Below, piece by piece: positions 36,186-45,412 of a DNA stretch of 64,000 bases. The stretch comes from Saprospiraceae bacterium. GTDB taxonomy: Bacteria > Bacteroidota > Bacteroidia > Chitinophagales > Saprospiraceae. The notes under the pieces were generated by a model. The model searched no databases and was not told the origin of the DNA. It saw only the letters and a program-made list of their open reading frames with translations. The position numbers were made by a program, and so were the translations under genes. The DNA is taken from positions 60,981-124,980 of the forward strand of contig JANQSS010000111.1 of the NCBI GenBank assembly GCA_028279185.1. Direction: 5' to 3'. Position 1 is the first letter of the stretch. Every line of letters begins with the position of its first letter.

Positions 36186-37424
36186 CTACTTGAAAGTAGC
36201 AACCTGATTGGCGTACAGACCGTTCTCCAATTTATGTCGGACAGCGTCAAAAGCATCGAGGGTCAGCTCCACGTCTGCCGCGGTATGTGCCGCAGTCGGT
36301 ATCAATCTTAATATCAGCATGCCCTTAGGAATTACCGGGTAAATGACCGGCGAACAGAATATGTGGTGGTTTTCGCGCAGGTCATATACAAGCTGAGTTG
36401 CTTCTTCCACACCTCCTTTGATATAAACCGGTGTAACGCAACTATTGGTATCCCCTATTTCATAGCCGCGACTCATAAGCCCTTCCTGAAGCATATTAAC
36501 GATGTTCCAGAGGTCTTCACGTAATTCTGGCATGGTTCGTAACATATGAAGCCTCTTCAGAGCTCCAATTGTAATTGGCATTGGAAGAGATTTTGCAAAA
36601 ACTTGAGAACGCATGTTGTAACGCAAAAATTCGATAACATCTCTTGGACCGGCAAAAAACGCACCTACACTAGCCATAGATTTAGCAAACGTAGCAAAAT
36701 ACAGGTCGATTTCATCCTGAATACCTTGTGCCTCTCCTGCTCCCGCTCCTGTTTCACCAAGAACACCAAATCCGTGTGCATCGTCTACTAACAATCTAAA
36801 TTCATATTTAGATTTAAGGGCGACGATTTCACGTAATTTACCTTGATCACCTCTCATACCAAATACGCCTTCAGAAATAACAAGTATACCGCCACCTGTT
36901 TTTTCTACTACTTTTTGTGCCCGAGATAAGTTTTTATCCAGGCTTTCAATATTGTTGTGTTCGAAAGCGAAGCGCTTACCCAGATGCAGACGAACACCAT
37001 CTACTATACAGGCATGGCTTTCTGAATCGTAGACGACGACATCCTTTCGACTTAAAAGAGCATCAATAGCGGATAGGACTCCCATATAGCCAAAGTTCAC
37101 CAACAACCCTGCTTCTTTTTGAACGAATTCCGCGCATTCATCTTCAAGTTGCTCATGATATGTCGTATTTCCTGACATCATGCGAGAACCCATGGGATAA
37201 GCCAATCCCCACTGCGCGCTAGCCTCGGCATCGACCTTCCTAATTTCAGGATGATTACCAAGACCTAGATAATTGTTAATACTCCAAATAACCTTTTCCT
37301 GACCTCGGAACATCATTCTACTCGAAAGTTCACCTTCAATTTTAGGAAATGTGTAATAACCATGCGCTTTCGCTGCATGTTGACCCAGAGGGCCCATATT
37401 GTTGACATTTTTAAATAAGTCCAT
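36186..37424 (-). CDS. Alpha-oxoamine synthase (serine palmitoyltransferase-like)
   Basis: A 412-residue PLP enzyme of the KBL/BioF/SPT family, which condenses an amino acid with an acyl-CoA. Seen: INNYLGLGNHPE, YDSESHACIVDGVRL, LLVDDAHGFGVLGETGAGAGE and the Schiff-base lysine in FATFAKSMASVG (Lys248). No biotin or threonine-degradation genes are adjacent; in sphingolipid-making Bacteroidota this relative is usually annotated as SPT, so ceramide synthesis is the best guess. KBL activity cannot be excluded. It follows the CysK/CBS-like gene by 41 nt and is likely co-transcribed with it. Confidence 0.82.
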   Translation of the reverse strand: MDLFKNVNNMGPLGQHAAKAHGYYTFPKIEGELSSRMMFRGQEKVIWSINNYLGLGNHPEIRKVDAEASAQWGLAYPMGSRMMSGNTTYHEQLEDECAEFVQKEAGLLVNFGYMGVLSAIDALLSRKDVVVYDSESHACIVDGVRLHLGKRFAFEHNNIESLDKNLSRAQKVVEKTGGGILVISEGVFGMRGDQGKLREIVALKSKYEFRLLVDDAHGFGVLGETGAGAGEAQGIQDEIDLYFATFAKSMASVGAFFAGPRDVIEFLRYNMRSQVFAKSLPMPITIGALKRLHMLRTMPELREDLWNIVNMLQEGLMSRGYEIGDTNSCVTPVYIKGGVEEATQLVYDLRENHHIFCSPVIYPVIPKGMLILRLIPTAAHTAADVELTLDAFDAVRHKLENGLYANQVATFK

Positions 37425-37465
37425 TCTACTTGATTAGCTGATACAAAAATTGGGGCTCGGGTTGA

Positions 37466-38470
37466 TTAATGTGCTTCGACAAGCGTTGATTTCCCATTGA
37501 GGAAGCCTTGCTTGACCATCCATTTCTTATCATATATTTTGGAAAGATAGCGTGCGCCACTGTCAGGAAATAACACAACGACTGTGCTTCCCTTCGGTAT
37601 TTCAAGGGCTATTTTCTCTAAAGCAGCCATGGCTGCGCCTGATGAATATCCAGCGAAAATGCCTTCTTCTTTTGCTAAATGAAGCGCGGCGTAAGCACTA
37701 TCATCATCCTGAACATTTACAAATCGATCTATAATGTCAAAATTAACATTCGACGGGATGATGTTCTTTCCAACCCCTTCCAGCTTTGATTTCTTTGAGC
37801 GGTCTATTTCAAACTCACCTGTTTCATGAAATGTTCGCAGAACATCCGTACAAGAGTCTACACCTATTACATTCACATCGGGATTTTGTTCTTTTAAATA
37901 GCGGCCGGTGCCCGAAACTGTGCCCCCAGTGCTGGCACAAGCGACAAAGTGCGTAATTCGCCCTTCTGTTTGGGCCCATACTTCTGGTCCGGTGGTAAAG
38001 TAGTGCGCCTTTGCATTTCCGAGATCGTGATTTTGATTTAAGTAAAAGCCCTTTTCGGTCGAAGCGGCTATCCGTTTGGCCACATTATAATAACTATCGG
38101 GATGGTCACCTGGCAGGGTTCCATCACACATAACTACCTCAGCGCCAAGTGCCTCTATCATCTGAACCTTATCATACGATGCAGTATCCTTTACTGTGAG
38201 AATACAATCATAGCCCTTAGCCGCGCAAATCATAGCTACGCTGAAACCTGTGTTTCCTGATGTAGCTTCGACTACGCAACCTCCTGGCTGCAGCCGACCG
38301 TCGGATTCAGCCGCTTCGAGCATTCTTATAACGATCCGATCCTTAACAGACTGACCTGGATTATAGCTCTCCAGTTTTCCATATACATCGCTACCTGTAA
38401 GTTGTGACAATTTCTTTAATCTAACCAGCGGTGTTTGGCCAATCAGATCATAGATATTTTCATAAGGCAT
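37466..38470 (-). CDS. Cysteine synthase / cystathionine beta-synthase-like PLP enzyme
   Basis: About 334 residues from the ATG at 38470 (MPYENIYDLIGQTPLVRL). Fold-type II PLP enzyme: Lys43 in NPGQSVKDRI, the substrate loop EATSGNTGFSVA, the phosphate cradle STGGTVSGTGRYL and SSGAAMAALEK. The loop GDHPDSYYNVA and length without a C-terminal CBS pair fit the catalytic core of cystathionine beta-synthase-like or O-acetylserine sulfhydrylase proteins. It would feed cysteine or cystathionine metabolism. The upstream region has an exact -7 box and a CRP-type palindrome. Confidence 0.87.
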   Translation of the reverse strand: MPYENIYDLIGQTPLVRLKKLSQLTGSDVYGKLESYNPGQSVKDRIVIRMLEAAESDGRLQPGGCVVEATSGNTGFSVAMICAAKGYDCILTVKDTASYDKVQMIEALGAEVVMCDGTLPGDHPDSYYNVAKRIAASTEKGFYLNQNHDLGNAKAHYFTTGPEVWAQTEGRITHFVACASTGGTVSGTGRYLKEQNPDVNVIGVDSCTDVLRTFHETGEFEIDRSKKSKLEGVGKNIIPSNVNFDIIDRFVNVQDDDSAYAALHLAKEEGIFAGYSSGAAMAALEKIALEIPKGSTVVVLFPDSGARYLSKIYDKKWMVKQGFLNGKSTLVEAH

Positions 38471-38519
38471 TGAATGATGTTGCATATACAATCGCTTTGA
38501 TTTGGTTCAATAACGAAGG

Positions 38520-38527
38520 CAAAGATA
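38520..38527 (-). promoter_or_regulatory. Predicted -7 box (TATCTTTG) of CysK/CBS-like gene
   Basis: An exact TAnnTTTG match on the minus strand 49 nt before the start. The usual -33 TTG is missing and its place is taken by the palindrome at 38533-38554, which suggests regulator-dependent transcription. Confidence 0.6.
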
Positions 38528-38532
38528 GTCAA

Positions 38533-38554
38533 TTATGTGATGTAAGTCACATAA
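38533..38554. promoter_or_regulatory. CRP/FNR-type palindromic operator
   Basis: TTATGTGA-N6-TCACATAA is a perfect inverted repeat and contains the CRP half-site core TGTGA-N6-TCACA. It ends 5 bp from the -7 box and its centre lies about 28 bp upstream of the expected start of transcription, covering the -33 region. A Crp/Fnr-family regulator is the natural candidate (inference). Confidence 0.72.
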
Positions 38555-38638
38555 CAATCAATTATGCTTTTCTTAATGTGTTAAATCAGCATCCGAAACC
38601 TGGATCCGCCGAGTTAGGTTGGCTATAAAAAAACAAAA

Positions 38639-38670
38639 AACCCGCACCTCTGTCAATAGAGATGCGGGTT
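38639..38670 (-). terminator. Intrinsic terminator after Cys-rich gene
   Basis: A 13-position stem (AACCCGCACCTCT / AGAGATGCGGGTT, one mismatch) with an A-run on its left side, giving a T-run on the minus strand. It lies 29 nt after the stop of the Cys/Lys-rich gene. Confidence 0.88.
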
Positions 38671-38698
38671 TGATAACTTATTAGGTTATGATCTTGTT

Positions 38699-39211
38699 CT
38701 ACTCTTTCACCGAAGTTTTAACAACTTTTGCCGTTTTAACTTCCTTTTTGCATGCTTTTGCGTCAGCTTTTGAACATGCTTTAGGAGATGCATTGACAAA
38801 TTTGCCAGATTCCATGTTGTATTTTACCTGTGTATACGACACTTTACCAGACATCGGGCACTCAGCCTTCTGGTAATATGATGTCATACCTGATTTGCTG
38901 CACGTGCGCTCCTCGATTGATTCGTCAGCTGCGGCAGCTTCTGATGCTGTCATAACAACACCTGCTACAGCAGTTTTAGTACCTGTTGCTTTTGTGCATT
39001 TCTTGGCACAAGATTTAGCAGCTACAGACTTAGAACAAGCCTTTTTCTCAGAAGCCTCCATTGTTGTGCCTGCAACAGCCGTTTTAGTAGCTTTTTTTGC
39101 ACAGCAAGCGGTAGATGTTTTCTTCGAACACGCAGCTTTTTCAGATTGGGCGTTAACAGTTGTTAAGGCACCCAAAGTCAAGAAAGAAAGTAGAAAGAGA
39201 AACTTTTTCAT
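38699..39211 (-). CDS. Cys/Lys-rich exported protein, unknown function
   Basis: A 170-residue protein with signal peptide MKKFLFLLSFLTLGALTTVNAQ. The mature part has about 16 cysteines, largely as CSK, CAKK, CCAKK and CKK units, and a duplicated block (TKTAVAGTTMEASE, TKTAVAGVVMTASE). A C-terminal segment AECPMSGKVSYTQVKYNMESGKF resembles short heavy-metal-associated motifs (ECPMSGK). Metal binding in the periplasm is a reasonable guess but no family is assigned. It has its own promoter (TAAATTTG at 39249) and terminator. Confidence 0.72.
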   Translation of the reverse strand: MKKFLFLLSFLTLGALTTVNAQSEKAACSKKTSTACCAKKATKTAVAGTTMEASEKKACSKSVAAKSCAKKCTKATGTKTAVAGVVMTASEAAAADESIEERTCSKSGMTSYYQKAECPMSGKVSYTQVKYNMESGKFVNASPKACSKADAKACKKEVKTAKVVKTSVKE

Positions 39212-39248
39212 AACGAGATTACATTTTAATTTTAAAGATTGAAGATTA

Positions 39249-39256
39249 CAAATTTA
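39249..39256 (-). promoter_or_regulatory. Predicted -7 box (TAAATTTG) of Cys-rich gene
   Basis: An exact TAnnTTTG match on the minus strand, 37 nt upstream of the ATG at 39211. Confidence 0.5.
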
Positions 39257-39315
39257 TATTCTAGAAACGGAGTATTGTAATATTTCCGTTCATTTTAACA
39301 CAACCTTATATCAAA

Positions 39316-39816
39316 ATGTTGTTTAAAACAGCCAAATCTGGTCCGAATCATACGTATGGTGGATCTTCTGCGGTAATCACGCCGCATCCTATTCATTCTC
39401 TCTTCATTGGATTAGTCCTGTTGACGGTGACATGTTGTAGCAGTAAAATCTCCCCCTCTCATGCCCCAACCCGTATAGAATTTGGTCACGGAGGTGGGTT
39501 TGCCGGAATTGAATATCGCTACACACTCCTTCCGGATGGCCGATTATTTGAAAGCAAATCGGAAAATGTTTTTCTTAAGCGAATCGACCTTCGAATCGCA
39601 AAACAACTATTTAATAACATTGAATCGATCTCGACAAGTATGTTAGCGATCAATGAACCGGGTAATACATACAGCTACTTGCTATATGTCGATGGAGAAA
39701 ACAAAGCTCGATATGTTTGGAATTCAGACAATCGAAGTACCTTACGTACAAATTTGCAAATCAATCATAATGTATTAATCGCGCTCATTTCTCCGCCATC
39801 AAAAAACCGGAATTGA
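39316..39816 (+). CDS. Putative lipoprotein, unknown function
   Basis: A 166-residue protein with an internal hydrophobic stretch ending in a lipobox-like LLTVTCCSSK; the N-terminal 27 residues before it suggest the true start may be further in. The mature part begins with IEFGHGGGFAGIEYRYTLLPDGRLFES, a pattern seen in small uncharacterised Bacteroidota lipoproteins. It is followed by the M4 peptidase gene 42 nt downstream. Function unknown. Confidence 0.6.
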   Translation: MLFKTAKSGPNHTYGGSSAVITPHPIHSLFIGLVLLTVTCCSSKISPSHAPTRIEFGHGGGFAGIEYRYTLLPDGRLFESKSENVFLKRIDLRIAKQLFNNIESISTSMLAINEPGNTYSYLLYVDGENKARYVWNSDNRSTLRTNLQINHNVLIALISPPSKNRN

Positions 39817-39858
39817 TGACAACACTGGCGAATATTTCGACACAACAAAAAAAGAAAC

Positions 39859-42800
39859 ATGAAACTAGTCACTACCCTCTCGTTAACACTTTTCATCACG
39901 GTTGCATTTGGACAATTTGAAGATAAAAAAGTACAGGATCAACCAGGTAAGATCTACTCTATTGAAACGGCACAGCTCGATAAAATTATCCCGGATGATG
40001 CTCATACCAGCCAAATAGCGCAGACTCCATTCGATTTTCATCAGAAGTCAATCAGTTTGCAGTCTTTGATGAATGCAAAAAAGAATCCAACGACGCTTCA
40101 ATACTCGGATTGGGGAACACCGGCCTGGATATCGGGAGAATTAAATACTGATTCGAGAAAGCGATTTTATACTGTCCAAGATGCCTACACAGCCTACATT
40201 GAACAAAACCTTGACATACTTCCCATTGATCATATTGAACAAGACATCAGATTGGTTGAAACAAAGGTTACAAATGAAAAAAACCTGCTACATGCTAAGA
40301 TTCAACAACGCATCGATGGTATTGATGTTTTTGGCGGAGAAGCATATGTCCACATTAAGAAGAAGGAAGGTCAACCCTATGCGATGACTGGCCGATTTTA
40401 TCCAAATCGCGCATCCAGACCTAGCAACCTGATAACGGAGGCGTCAGCCATTCAGATTATCAAGAATCACTTTTCGGATTCTTGGCGAAAGGAGCCTTTA
40501 AAGCTGCCTGGTTATGATGTTACACAATTAAATGTTCGACTAAATTGGTATCCGATTGAGCGTACAAAAGAACTTGTACTTGCCTATGTGGCGGATGTAT
40601 ACCCCGATTTTCTTCACAAACAATTTATTGTGATAAATGCAGAAACTGGTGAAATCATTGACGCCTATTTGAACATGTGCATGTTTGCGGGACCTTTCAA
40701 TACAGCTGAACTTGGGTCGGCAGAACTTAATCAGCCAGATCAAATCAAATCGTGCGGCCACGCACATTCCATTTCTCACACCAGTGCCTCAGCTGGGAGC
40801 GAAATCGGTTCCGGACTAGATTTGTTTGGTATCAATCGCAATTTCCATGTGTACGAAGAGGGCGGTACGTATTTCATGATTGATATATCCCGACCGATGT
40901 ACGACGCCCCATCATCGTCATTACCCAGCGATCCAATCGGTGCCATTCGAACATTAGACGGGTTGAATAATCCATTTTTGGGTTCAATCAATTACGCCCA
41001 TGTTACGACAACGACGAATACCTGGTCTGATCGAGCGTCCGTTTCAGCACATTATAATGCAGGCCAGGCTTATGAGTATTTTGTGAACGTTCACGGTCGC
41101 AACAGCATCAATGGCAGCGGTGGAACTATTACTTCACTGATCCATGTAACTGATGAAAATGATCAGCCCATGGACAATGCCTTTTGGAATGGTGAAGCAA
41201 TGTTTTATGGTGATGGAAATCAGGGATTCTTTTCATTGGCACGAGGGCTTGATGTGGCTGGTCATGAAATTTCGCATGGTGTTGTTCAAAACACGGCCAA
41301 CCTGGTTTATCAAAACGAGCCAGGTGCATTGAACGAGAGTTTTGCTGACGTCTTTGGTGCTATGATCGACCGGGAAGATTGGCAAATCGGAGAGGACGTC
41401 GTGCGCACAAGTGCGTTCCCTACAGGTGCTTTACGAGATATGCAAGATCCTACACAAGGACTGTCAAATCTCAATCAAAACGGATACCAACCTGCTCATT
41501 ACAGCGATCGCTACACGGGTACCCAAGATCGTGGAGGGGTACATATCAATAGTGGGATTCCTAATCGGGCATTCTACCTTTTTGCCACATCAATAGGAAA
41601 GGCGAAGGCGGAAGAAATATATTATCACGCTTTGTCAAACTACCTGACGCGATCTTCTCAGTTCAGTGATTGTCGTGCCGCAGTGATGCAATCGGCTAAA
41701 GATCTGTACGGAAATGCAGAATGTGAAGCTGCGGCCACAGCATTCACACAGGTTGGTATTTCCGGAGCTACCTGCTCTGGAGGCGGTCAAGTTCCAGGTG
41801 ATAATTTAGAATTACCTGTCAATCCTGGAGCAGATAGAATTGTAGTTGTGAGTGATGTAACTGGTAACCCGCTAATTTACAGTGGAACCGGCACTCTGTT
41901 AGCCGACCCCCTATCAAATACACAACCCAAGAGTAAGCCATCAGTATCTGATGATGGTAGCCGGATTATGTTCATCAATCAAAATGACAATATCCACTTT
42001 ATAAGTATTGATTGGTCCGTGCCTGAGGTAACAAATGATCAGGCCTTAACATCTGATGGTGCGTGGAGGAATGTCGCGATATCCAAAGATGGTACTTTGG
42101 CGGCGGCTACAACCTTAAGCCCGCAAAATTCTATAACCGTTTTTGACTTGTCAACCGGGAATGGTCAAACATATCCATTGACAAATCCAACAACCGGTGG
42201 AGTCGCTACTGGTGACGTACTGTATAGCGACGCTATGGAATTCGATTACTCTGGACGAAATGTGCTGTACGATGCGGTCAATGAAATAAGCGGAAACACA
42301 GAGAACATACAATACTGGGATATTGGGGTCTTACGTGCATGGGATAAAGATGCTGATAACTTTGGCGATGGGCAGATCACCAAGTTGTTTGCCGGACTTC
42401 CGGAGAACGTGAGCGTCGGGAATCCAACATTGAGTAAGACTAGACCAAACGTACTGGCATATGACTTGGTGGAAAGTACATTTTTTGGTGATGAATACTA
42501 TCTCTATGCAAGTAATTTCGAAACCAATGAAACCCAAGAAGTATTTAGCAACTTAATTGTAAGTTATCCCAGCTACTCGCGCACAGATGATAGATTAATT
42601 TTTAATGCGCGCGATAGTTATGACAATAATGTTGTCGGTCAAATTAATGTTTCTGACGATAAAATTACCCCTACATCCAATGCGACTATATTTTTGGACG
42701 ACGTTTTCTGGGGCAATTGGTTCGGTACGGGACAGCGTAATATTAATGTGAGTACAACTAATCCAATTCTCGATGAAAATATTGTAATCAAGCCTAATCC

Positions 42801-43023
42801 AGCACAAGCTTATGTCAATATTTCGATCGGGGCTGAGGCAGGGATGGCACAGCAGATTAATATACGCGACATCTCCGGATCAAGGATTGGCACTGTTGAA
42901 GCATTAAATCAAACAGAAGTCAATCTTGCGATCTCATCGCTTTCAGATGGAATGTACATTATTGAAATAATAACCTCGAAGGGGAAACTAAATAAACAAC
43001 TTATTAAAATTTCAACTCAATAA
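39859..43023 (+). CDS. Secreted M4 (thermolysin-like) metallopeptidase with T9SS domain
   Basis: A 1054-residue extracellular zinc protease. Signal peptide, FTP/PepSY propeptide (~80-270), peptidase M4 (~330-640) with zinc ligands His469/His473 in GHEISHGVVQ, Glu493 in ALNESFADVFG and catalytic His562 in GGVHINSGIPNRAFY. Residues ~660-965 look like WD40-like/PD40 beta-propeller repeats (SKPSVSDDGSRIMFI, IAISKDGTLAAATT). The C-terminal ~80 residues (IVIKPNPAQAYVNISI to LNKQLIKISTQ) are a T9SS sorting domain. Confidence 0.94.
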   Translation: MKLVTTLSLTLFITVAFGQFEDKKVQDQPGKIYSIETAQLDKIIPDDAHTSQIAQTPFDFHQKSISLQSLMNAKKNPTTLQYSDWGTPAWISGELNTDSRKRFYTVQDAYTAYIEQNLDILPIDHIEQDIRLVETKVTNEKNLLHAKIQQRIDGIDVFGGEAYVHIKKKEGQPYAMTGRFYPNRASRPSNLITEASAIQIIKNHFSDSWRKEPLKLPGYDVTQLNVRLNWYPIERTKELVLAYVADVYPDFLHKQFIVINAETGEIIDAYLNMCMFAGPFNTAELGSAELNQPDQIKSCGHAHSISHTSASAGSEIGSGLDLFGINRNFHVYEEGGTYFMIDISRPMYDAPSSSLPSDPIGAIRTLDGLNNPFLGSINYAHVTTTTNTWSDRASVSAHYNAGQAYEYFVNVHGRNSINGSGGTITSLIHVTDENDQPMDNAFWNGEAMFYGDGNQGFFSLARGLDVAGHEISHGVVQNTANLVYQNEPGALNESFADVFGAMIDREDWQIGEDVVRTSAFPTGALRDMQDPTQGLSNLNQNGYQPAHYSDRYTGTQDRGGVHINSGIPNRAFYLFATSIGKAKAEEIYYHALSNYLTRSSQFSDCRAAVMQSAKDLYGNAECEAAATAFTQVGISGATCSGGGQVPGDNLELPVNPGADRIVVVSDVTGNPLIYSGTGTLLADPLSNTQPKSKPSVSDDGSRIMFINQNDNIHFISIDWSVPEVTNDQALTSDGAWRNVAISKDGTLAAATTLSPQNSITVFDLSTGNGQTYPLTNPTTGGVATGDVLYSDAMEFDYSGRNVLYDAVNEISGNTENIQYWDIGVLRAWDKDADNFGDGQITKLFAGLPENVSVGNPTLSKTRPNVLAYDLVESTFFGDEYYLYASNFETNETQEVFSNLIVSYPSYSRTDDRLIFNARDSYDNNVVGQINVSDDKITPTSNATIFLDDVFWGNWFGTGQRNINVSTTNPILDENIVIKPNPAQAYVNISIGAEAGMAQQINIRDISGSRIGTVEALNQTEVNLAISSLSDGMYIIEIITSKGKLNKQLIKISTQ

Positions 43024-43049
43024 ACCGTATTTAAATACTTAATTAAGAT

Positions 43050-43892
43050 ATGTCAACAAATCGTCCTCAAAACATTAATGCGAATGCTAAATTCATTCGT
43101 TTCATTGCATTGGGCTTCTTAGCGCTGATGCTTTTCGTAATATTAACAAATACGACTTTTTTAACCATCGATCCGGGTCACAAAGGCGTGCTCTTCAAGC
43201 GCTTTGGTGGGGGGCTTGATAAAGAGAATGTCTATGGACAGGGCTTTCATGTAGTCGCCCCATGGAATAAAATGTTGATTTACGACACTCGAATTCAAGA
43301 AAATTTTGAAGAGATGAATGTATTGTCCAAAAATGGATTAAATATTCAAGTCGAACTTTCTTATCGGTACAATCCAATATCCGAAAAAATAGGTTTTCTG
43401 CACGATAATATTGGAACGGATTATCACGATCGAATTGTAATGCCTGAAATTCGATCGGCAACTCGTGAGGTTATAGGAAAGTATCTTCCTGAAGAACTGT
43501 ATTCAGAAAAACGTGAGGCTATTCAAGATGAAATTTTTAATCAAACTAAAGCTGCTGTTCTTGAAAAAGATATAAACCTCGATGCTGTACTGATTCGTGG
43601 TGTAGTCTTACCCGCCACGCTTCAGGCCGCAATTGAGCGAAAATTAAAGGAAGAGCAGTCCTCTTTGGAATACGAATTCCGTTTGGAAAAAGAACGTAAA
43701 GAAGCTGAACGAAAAATAATAGAAGCTCAGGCCAAAGCAGATGCGAATCGGATTCTCAGTGCGAGTTTGACCGATAAAATCTTGCAAGATAAAGGCATTG
43801 AAGCCACCATGGAATTAGCGGGTTCACCTAATAGCAAGGTTGTAATAGTAGGAGGTGGAGATAAAGGATTACCTCTAATATTAAATAATTAA
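43050..43892 (+). CDS. Prohibitin/SPFH-domain protein
   Basis: A 280-residue membrane-anchored SPFH protein: one N-terminal TM helix (FIRFIALGFLALMLFVIL), the band-7 domain (TIDPGHKGVLFKRFGGG to about residue 195) and a charged coiled coil (EFRLEKERKEAERKIIEAQAKADA). Members form ring-like microdomain scaffolds that modulate membrane proteases. It follows the M4 gene by 26 nt and ends in an intrinsic terminator. Confidence 0.88.
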   Translation: MSTNRPQNINANAKFIRFIALGFLALMLFVILTNTTFLTIDPGHKGVLFKRFGGGLDKENVYGQGFHVVAPWNKMLIYDTRIQENFEEMNVLSKNGLNIQVELSYRYNPISEKIGFLHDNIGTDYHDRIVMPEIRSATREVIGKYLPEELYSEKREAIQDEIFNQTKAAVLEKDINLDAVLIRGVVLPATLQAAIERKLKEEQSSLEYEFRLEKERKEAERKIIEAQAKADANRILSASLTDKILQDKGIEATMELAGSPNSKVVIVGGGDKGLPLILNN

Positions 43893-43897
43893 ACACT

Positions 43898-43930
43898 TAA
43901 AAAAGTCGATAACAAAATTGTCGGCTTTTT
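43898..43930 (+). terminator. Intrinsic terminator after prohibitin-like gene
   Basis: AAAAAAGTCGATAA pairs with TTGTCGGCTTTTTT (G-U pairs included) and ends in a T-run. It overlaps the extended frame of the next gene, so that gene starts after 43930. Confidence 0.85.
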
Positions 43931-43950
43931 TTATTTCAATTTTTATTCAA

Positions 43951-44691
43951 TTGAAAAAGTTCTCCCTACTTGAGCGTAAAGAAATTCTAGATTATATTTT
44001 GAAAATGGCAACATCAGATGAGCGATCATCAGGAGGTGCCCTTGTTGGGTCTTTTGCAACTGGGACGGAAGATAAATGGTCAGATATTGATATAACATTC
44101 GGAATTAAAAGGCAATATGATCACCAAAAAGTATTAGAAAATTGGACAGCAATTCTAAAAAAGCAATACGACATCAAACATCATTTTGATGTCATTGTCA
44201 AAAAATCGATATATCGCGTTTTACTTTTTGGAAACGGACTTGAACTAGATCTTTCCATCTCTCCAGAAGATCATTTTGGACCAAAGACGCCAACCTTTTC
44301 GCTGCTTTTTGGCAAACCGGGTCACGGTCTTAACGGCGATGCCCCAAATGTAAATTCAATAATTGGTTGGGGTTGGCATCACATTTTGCATGCAAGGGCG
44401 GCAATCCATCGAACGAAGCATTGGCAAGCACTTTTTTTTATTAATCGGCTGAGAGACCTCATCATTGAATTAAAATGCTATAGACAGCACGTACCTCATC
44501 AACATGCCCGCGGGGCCGATCAATTGAACGAGGCTGATTTAAGTGAATTAAAAAAAACGCTTGTCTCGCAATTAACCTCAGACATTCTTGCGAATCATTT
44601 GAACAAGTTAAAGGTGATTTACTTGAATGAAATCAATAAGTTGGATCAAAATTTGGCGATTGAATTAAAAGAAGTACTTTCTGATATATAA
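43951..44691 (+). CDS. Nucleotidyltransferase-fold protein
   Basis: About 246 residues from the TTG at 43951 (MKKFSLLERKEILDYILKMA); the longer frame starts inside the terminator. It carries the DNA-polymerase-beta-like nucleotidyltransferase motif GSFATGTEDKWSDIDITF with the metal aspartates SDID and a third in HHFDVIV or ELDLSIS. The C-terminal half is helical (HARAAIHRTKHWQALFFINRLRDLIIEL), as in aminoglycoside adenylyltransferase-like or KNTase C-terminal proteins. The target molecule is unknown and antibiotic modification is not implied. Confidence 0.78.
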   Translation: MKKFSLLERKEILDYILKMATSDERSSGGALVGSFATGTEDKWSDIDITFGIKRQYDHQKVLENWTAILKKQYDIKHHFDVIVKKSIYRVLLFGNGLELDLSISPEDHFGPKTPTFSLLFGKPGHGLNGDAPNVNSIIGWGWHHILHARAAIHRTKHWQALFFINRLRDLIIELKCYRQHVPHQHARGADQLNEADLSELKKTLVSQLTSDILANHLNKLKVIYLNEINKLDQNLAIELKEVLSDI

Positions 44692-44742
44692 GTTTTAAAT
44701 AAAAAATAGGATTTTTTTCAACCACTCCATACAAATCATACG

Positions 44743-45261
44743 ATGCAACGAATCATTTTTTTACCAGTAATTGTTTTAATAGTACACCTCTTATGCATCC
44801 AGGGCAGTGCACAGTCAAATGAAATTGGCCGGCATCAACTTACTGCATCCAAGGAAAAGTTGCAGGATGAAAAAGCCGTTTTATCAGTCATGAATAGACA
44901 CTTGAATGCAGTTACAAATAAAGATCTGAATGCTTTGAAGAGTACAATGTCACCTGATGGAGAAATGCAACTCATCCTGCCGGGTTCCGAGATCATTCAT
45001 TCAGTAGATAGTTTTATGGCATTTCACAAGAGTTGGTTTCAAGATAAGTCCTGGTCCTTTGAAACGAAAGTTTTGGATTACAAGGTAGGTGAGGAACTGG
45101 CGATGGTCATCTCAGAAATAACTTATCGAGAGCCGGAACGAAATGGATCACCCTATTTTAATCGAATGATTGTGAGCTACATCCTCAAAAAATTGAATGA
45201 CAAGTGGTATGTAATTAAAGATCACGCTAGTTCAATTGAAAAGTCTACTGATAAAGATTAA
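44743..45261 (+). CDS. Exported SnoaL/DUF4440-like protein
   Basis: A 172-residue protein with a signal peptide (MQRIIFLPVIVLIVHLLCIQGSAQ) and a SnoaL/DUF4440 NTF2-like domain (EKAVLSVMNRHLNAVTNKDLNALKSTM, then YLKKLNDKWYVIKDHAS-like end). Ligand and function unknown. It follows the nucleotidyltransferase by 51 nt on the same strand. Confidence 0.76.
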   Translation: MQRIIFLPVIVLIVHLLCIQGSAQSNEIGRHQLTASKEKLQDEKAVLSVMNRHLNAVTNKDLNALKSTMSPDGEMQLILPGSEIIHSVDSFMAFHKSWFQDKSWSFETKVLDYKVGEELAMVISEITYREPERNGSPYFNRMIVSYILKKLNDKWYVIKDHASSIEKSTDKD

Positions 45262-45265
45262 AAGT

Positions 45266-45297
45266 CGTGCAAAAGCTTAAACGTGCAAAAGCTTAAA
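45266..45297. repeat. 16-bp perfect tandem duplication
   Basis: The unit CGTGCAAAAGCTTAAA occurs twice head to tail, immediately after the DUF4440-like gene. It looks like a slippage duplication. The remaining 115 nt up to the convergent gene hold nothing recognisable. Confidence 0.9.
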
Positions 45298-45412
45298 TAA
45301 AAATTGTAACTGTTGACCAGGTTGACAAACCTGTATTAGAGACAACCCGTGGATCGTTAAAATATATCATTAAGTTAATCAAACTTATATAAACGAAAAC
45401 TTGGCAAGAGGA

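Noticed and set aside
43951..44691. Aminoglycoside resistance gene
   Set aside because: Only the general nucleotidyltransferase motif is present; nothing indicates an antibiotic substrate.
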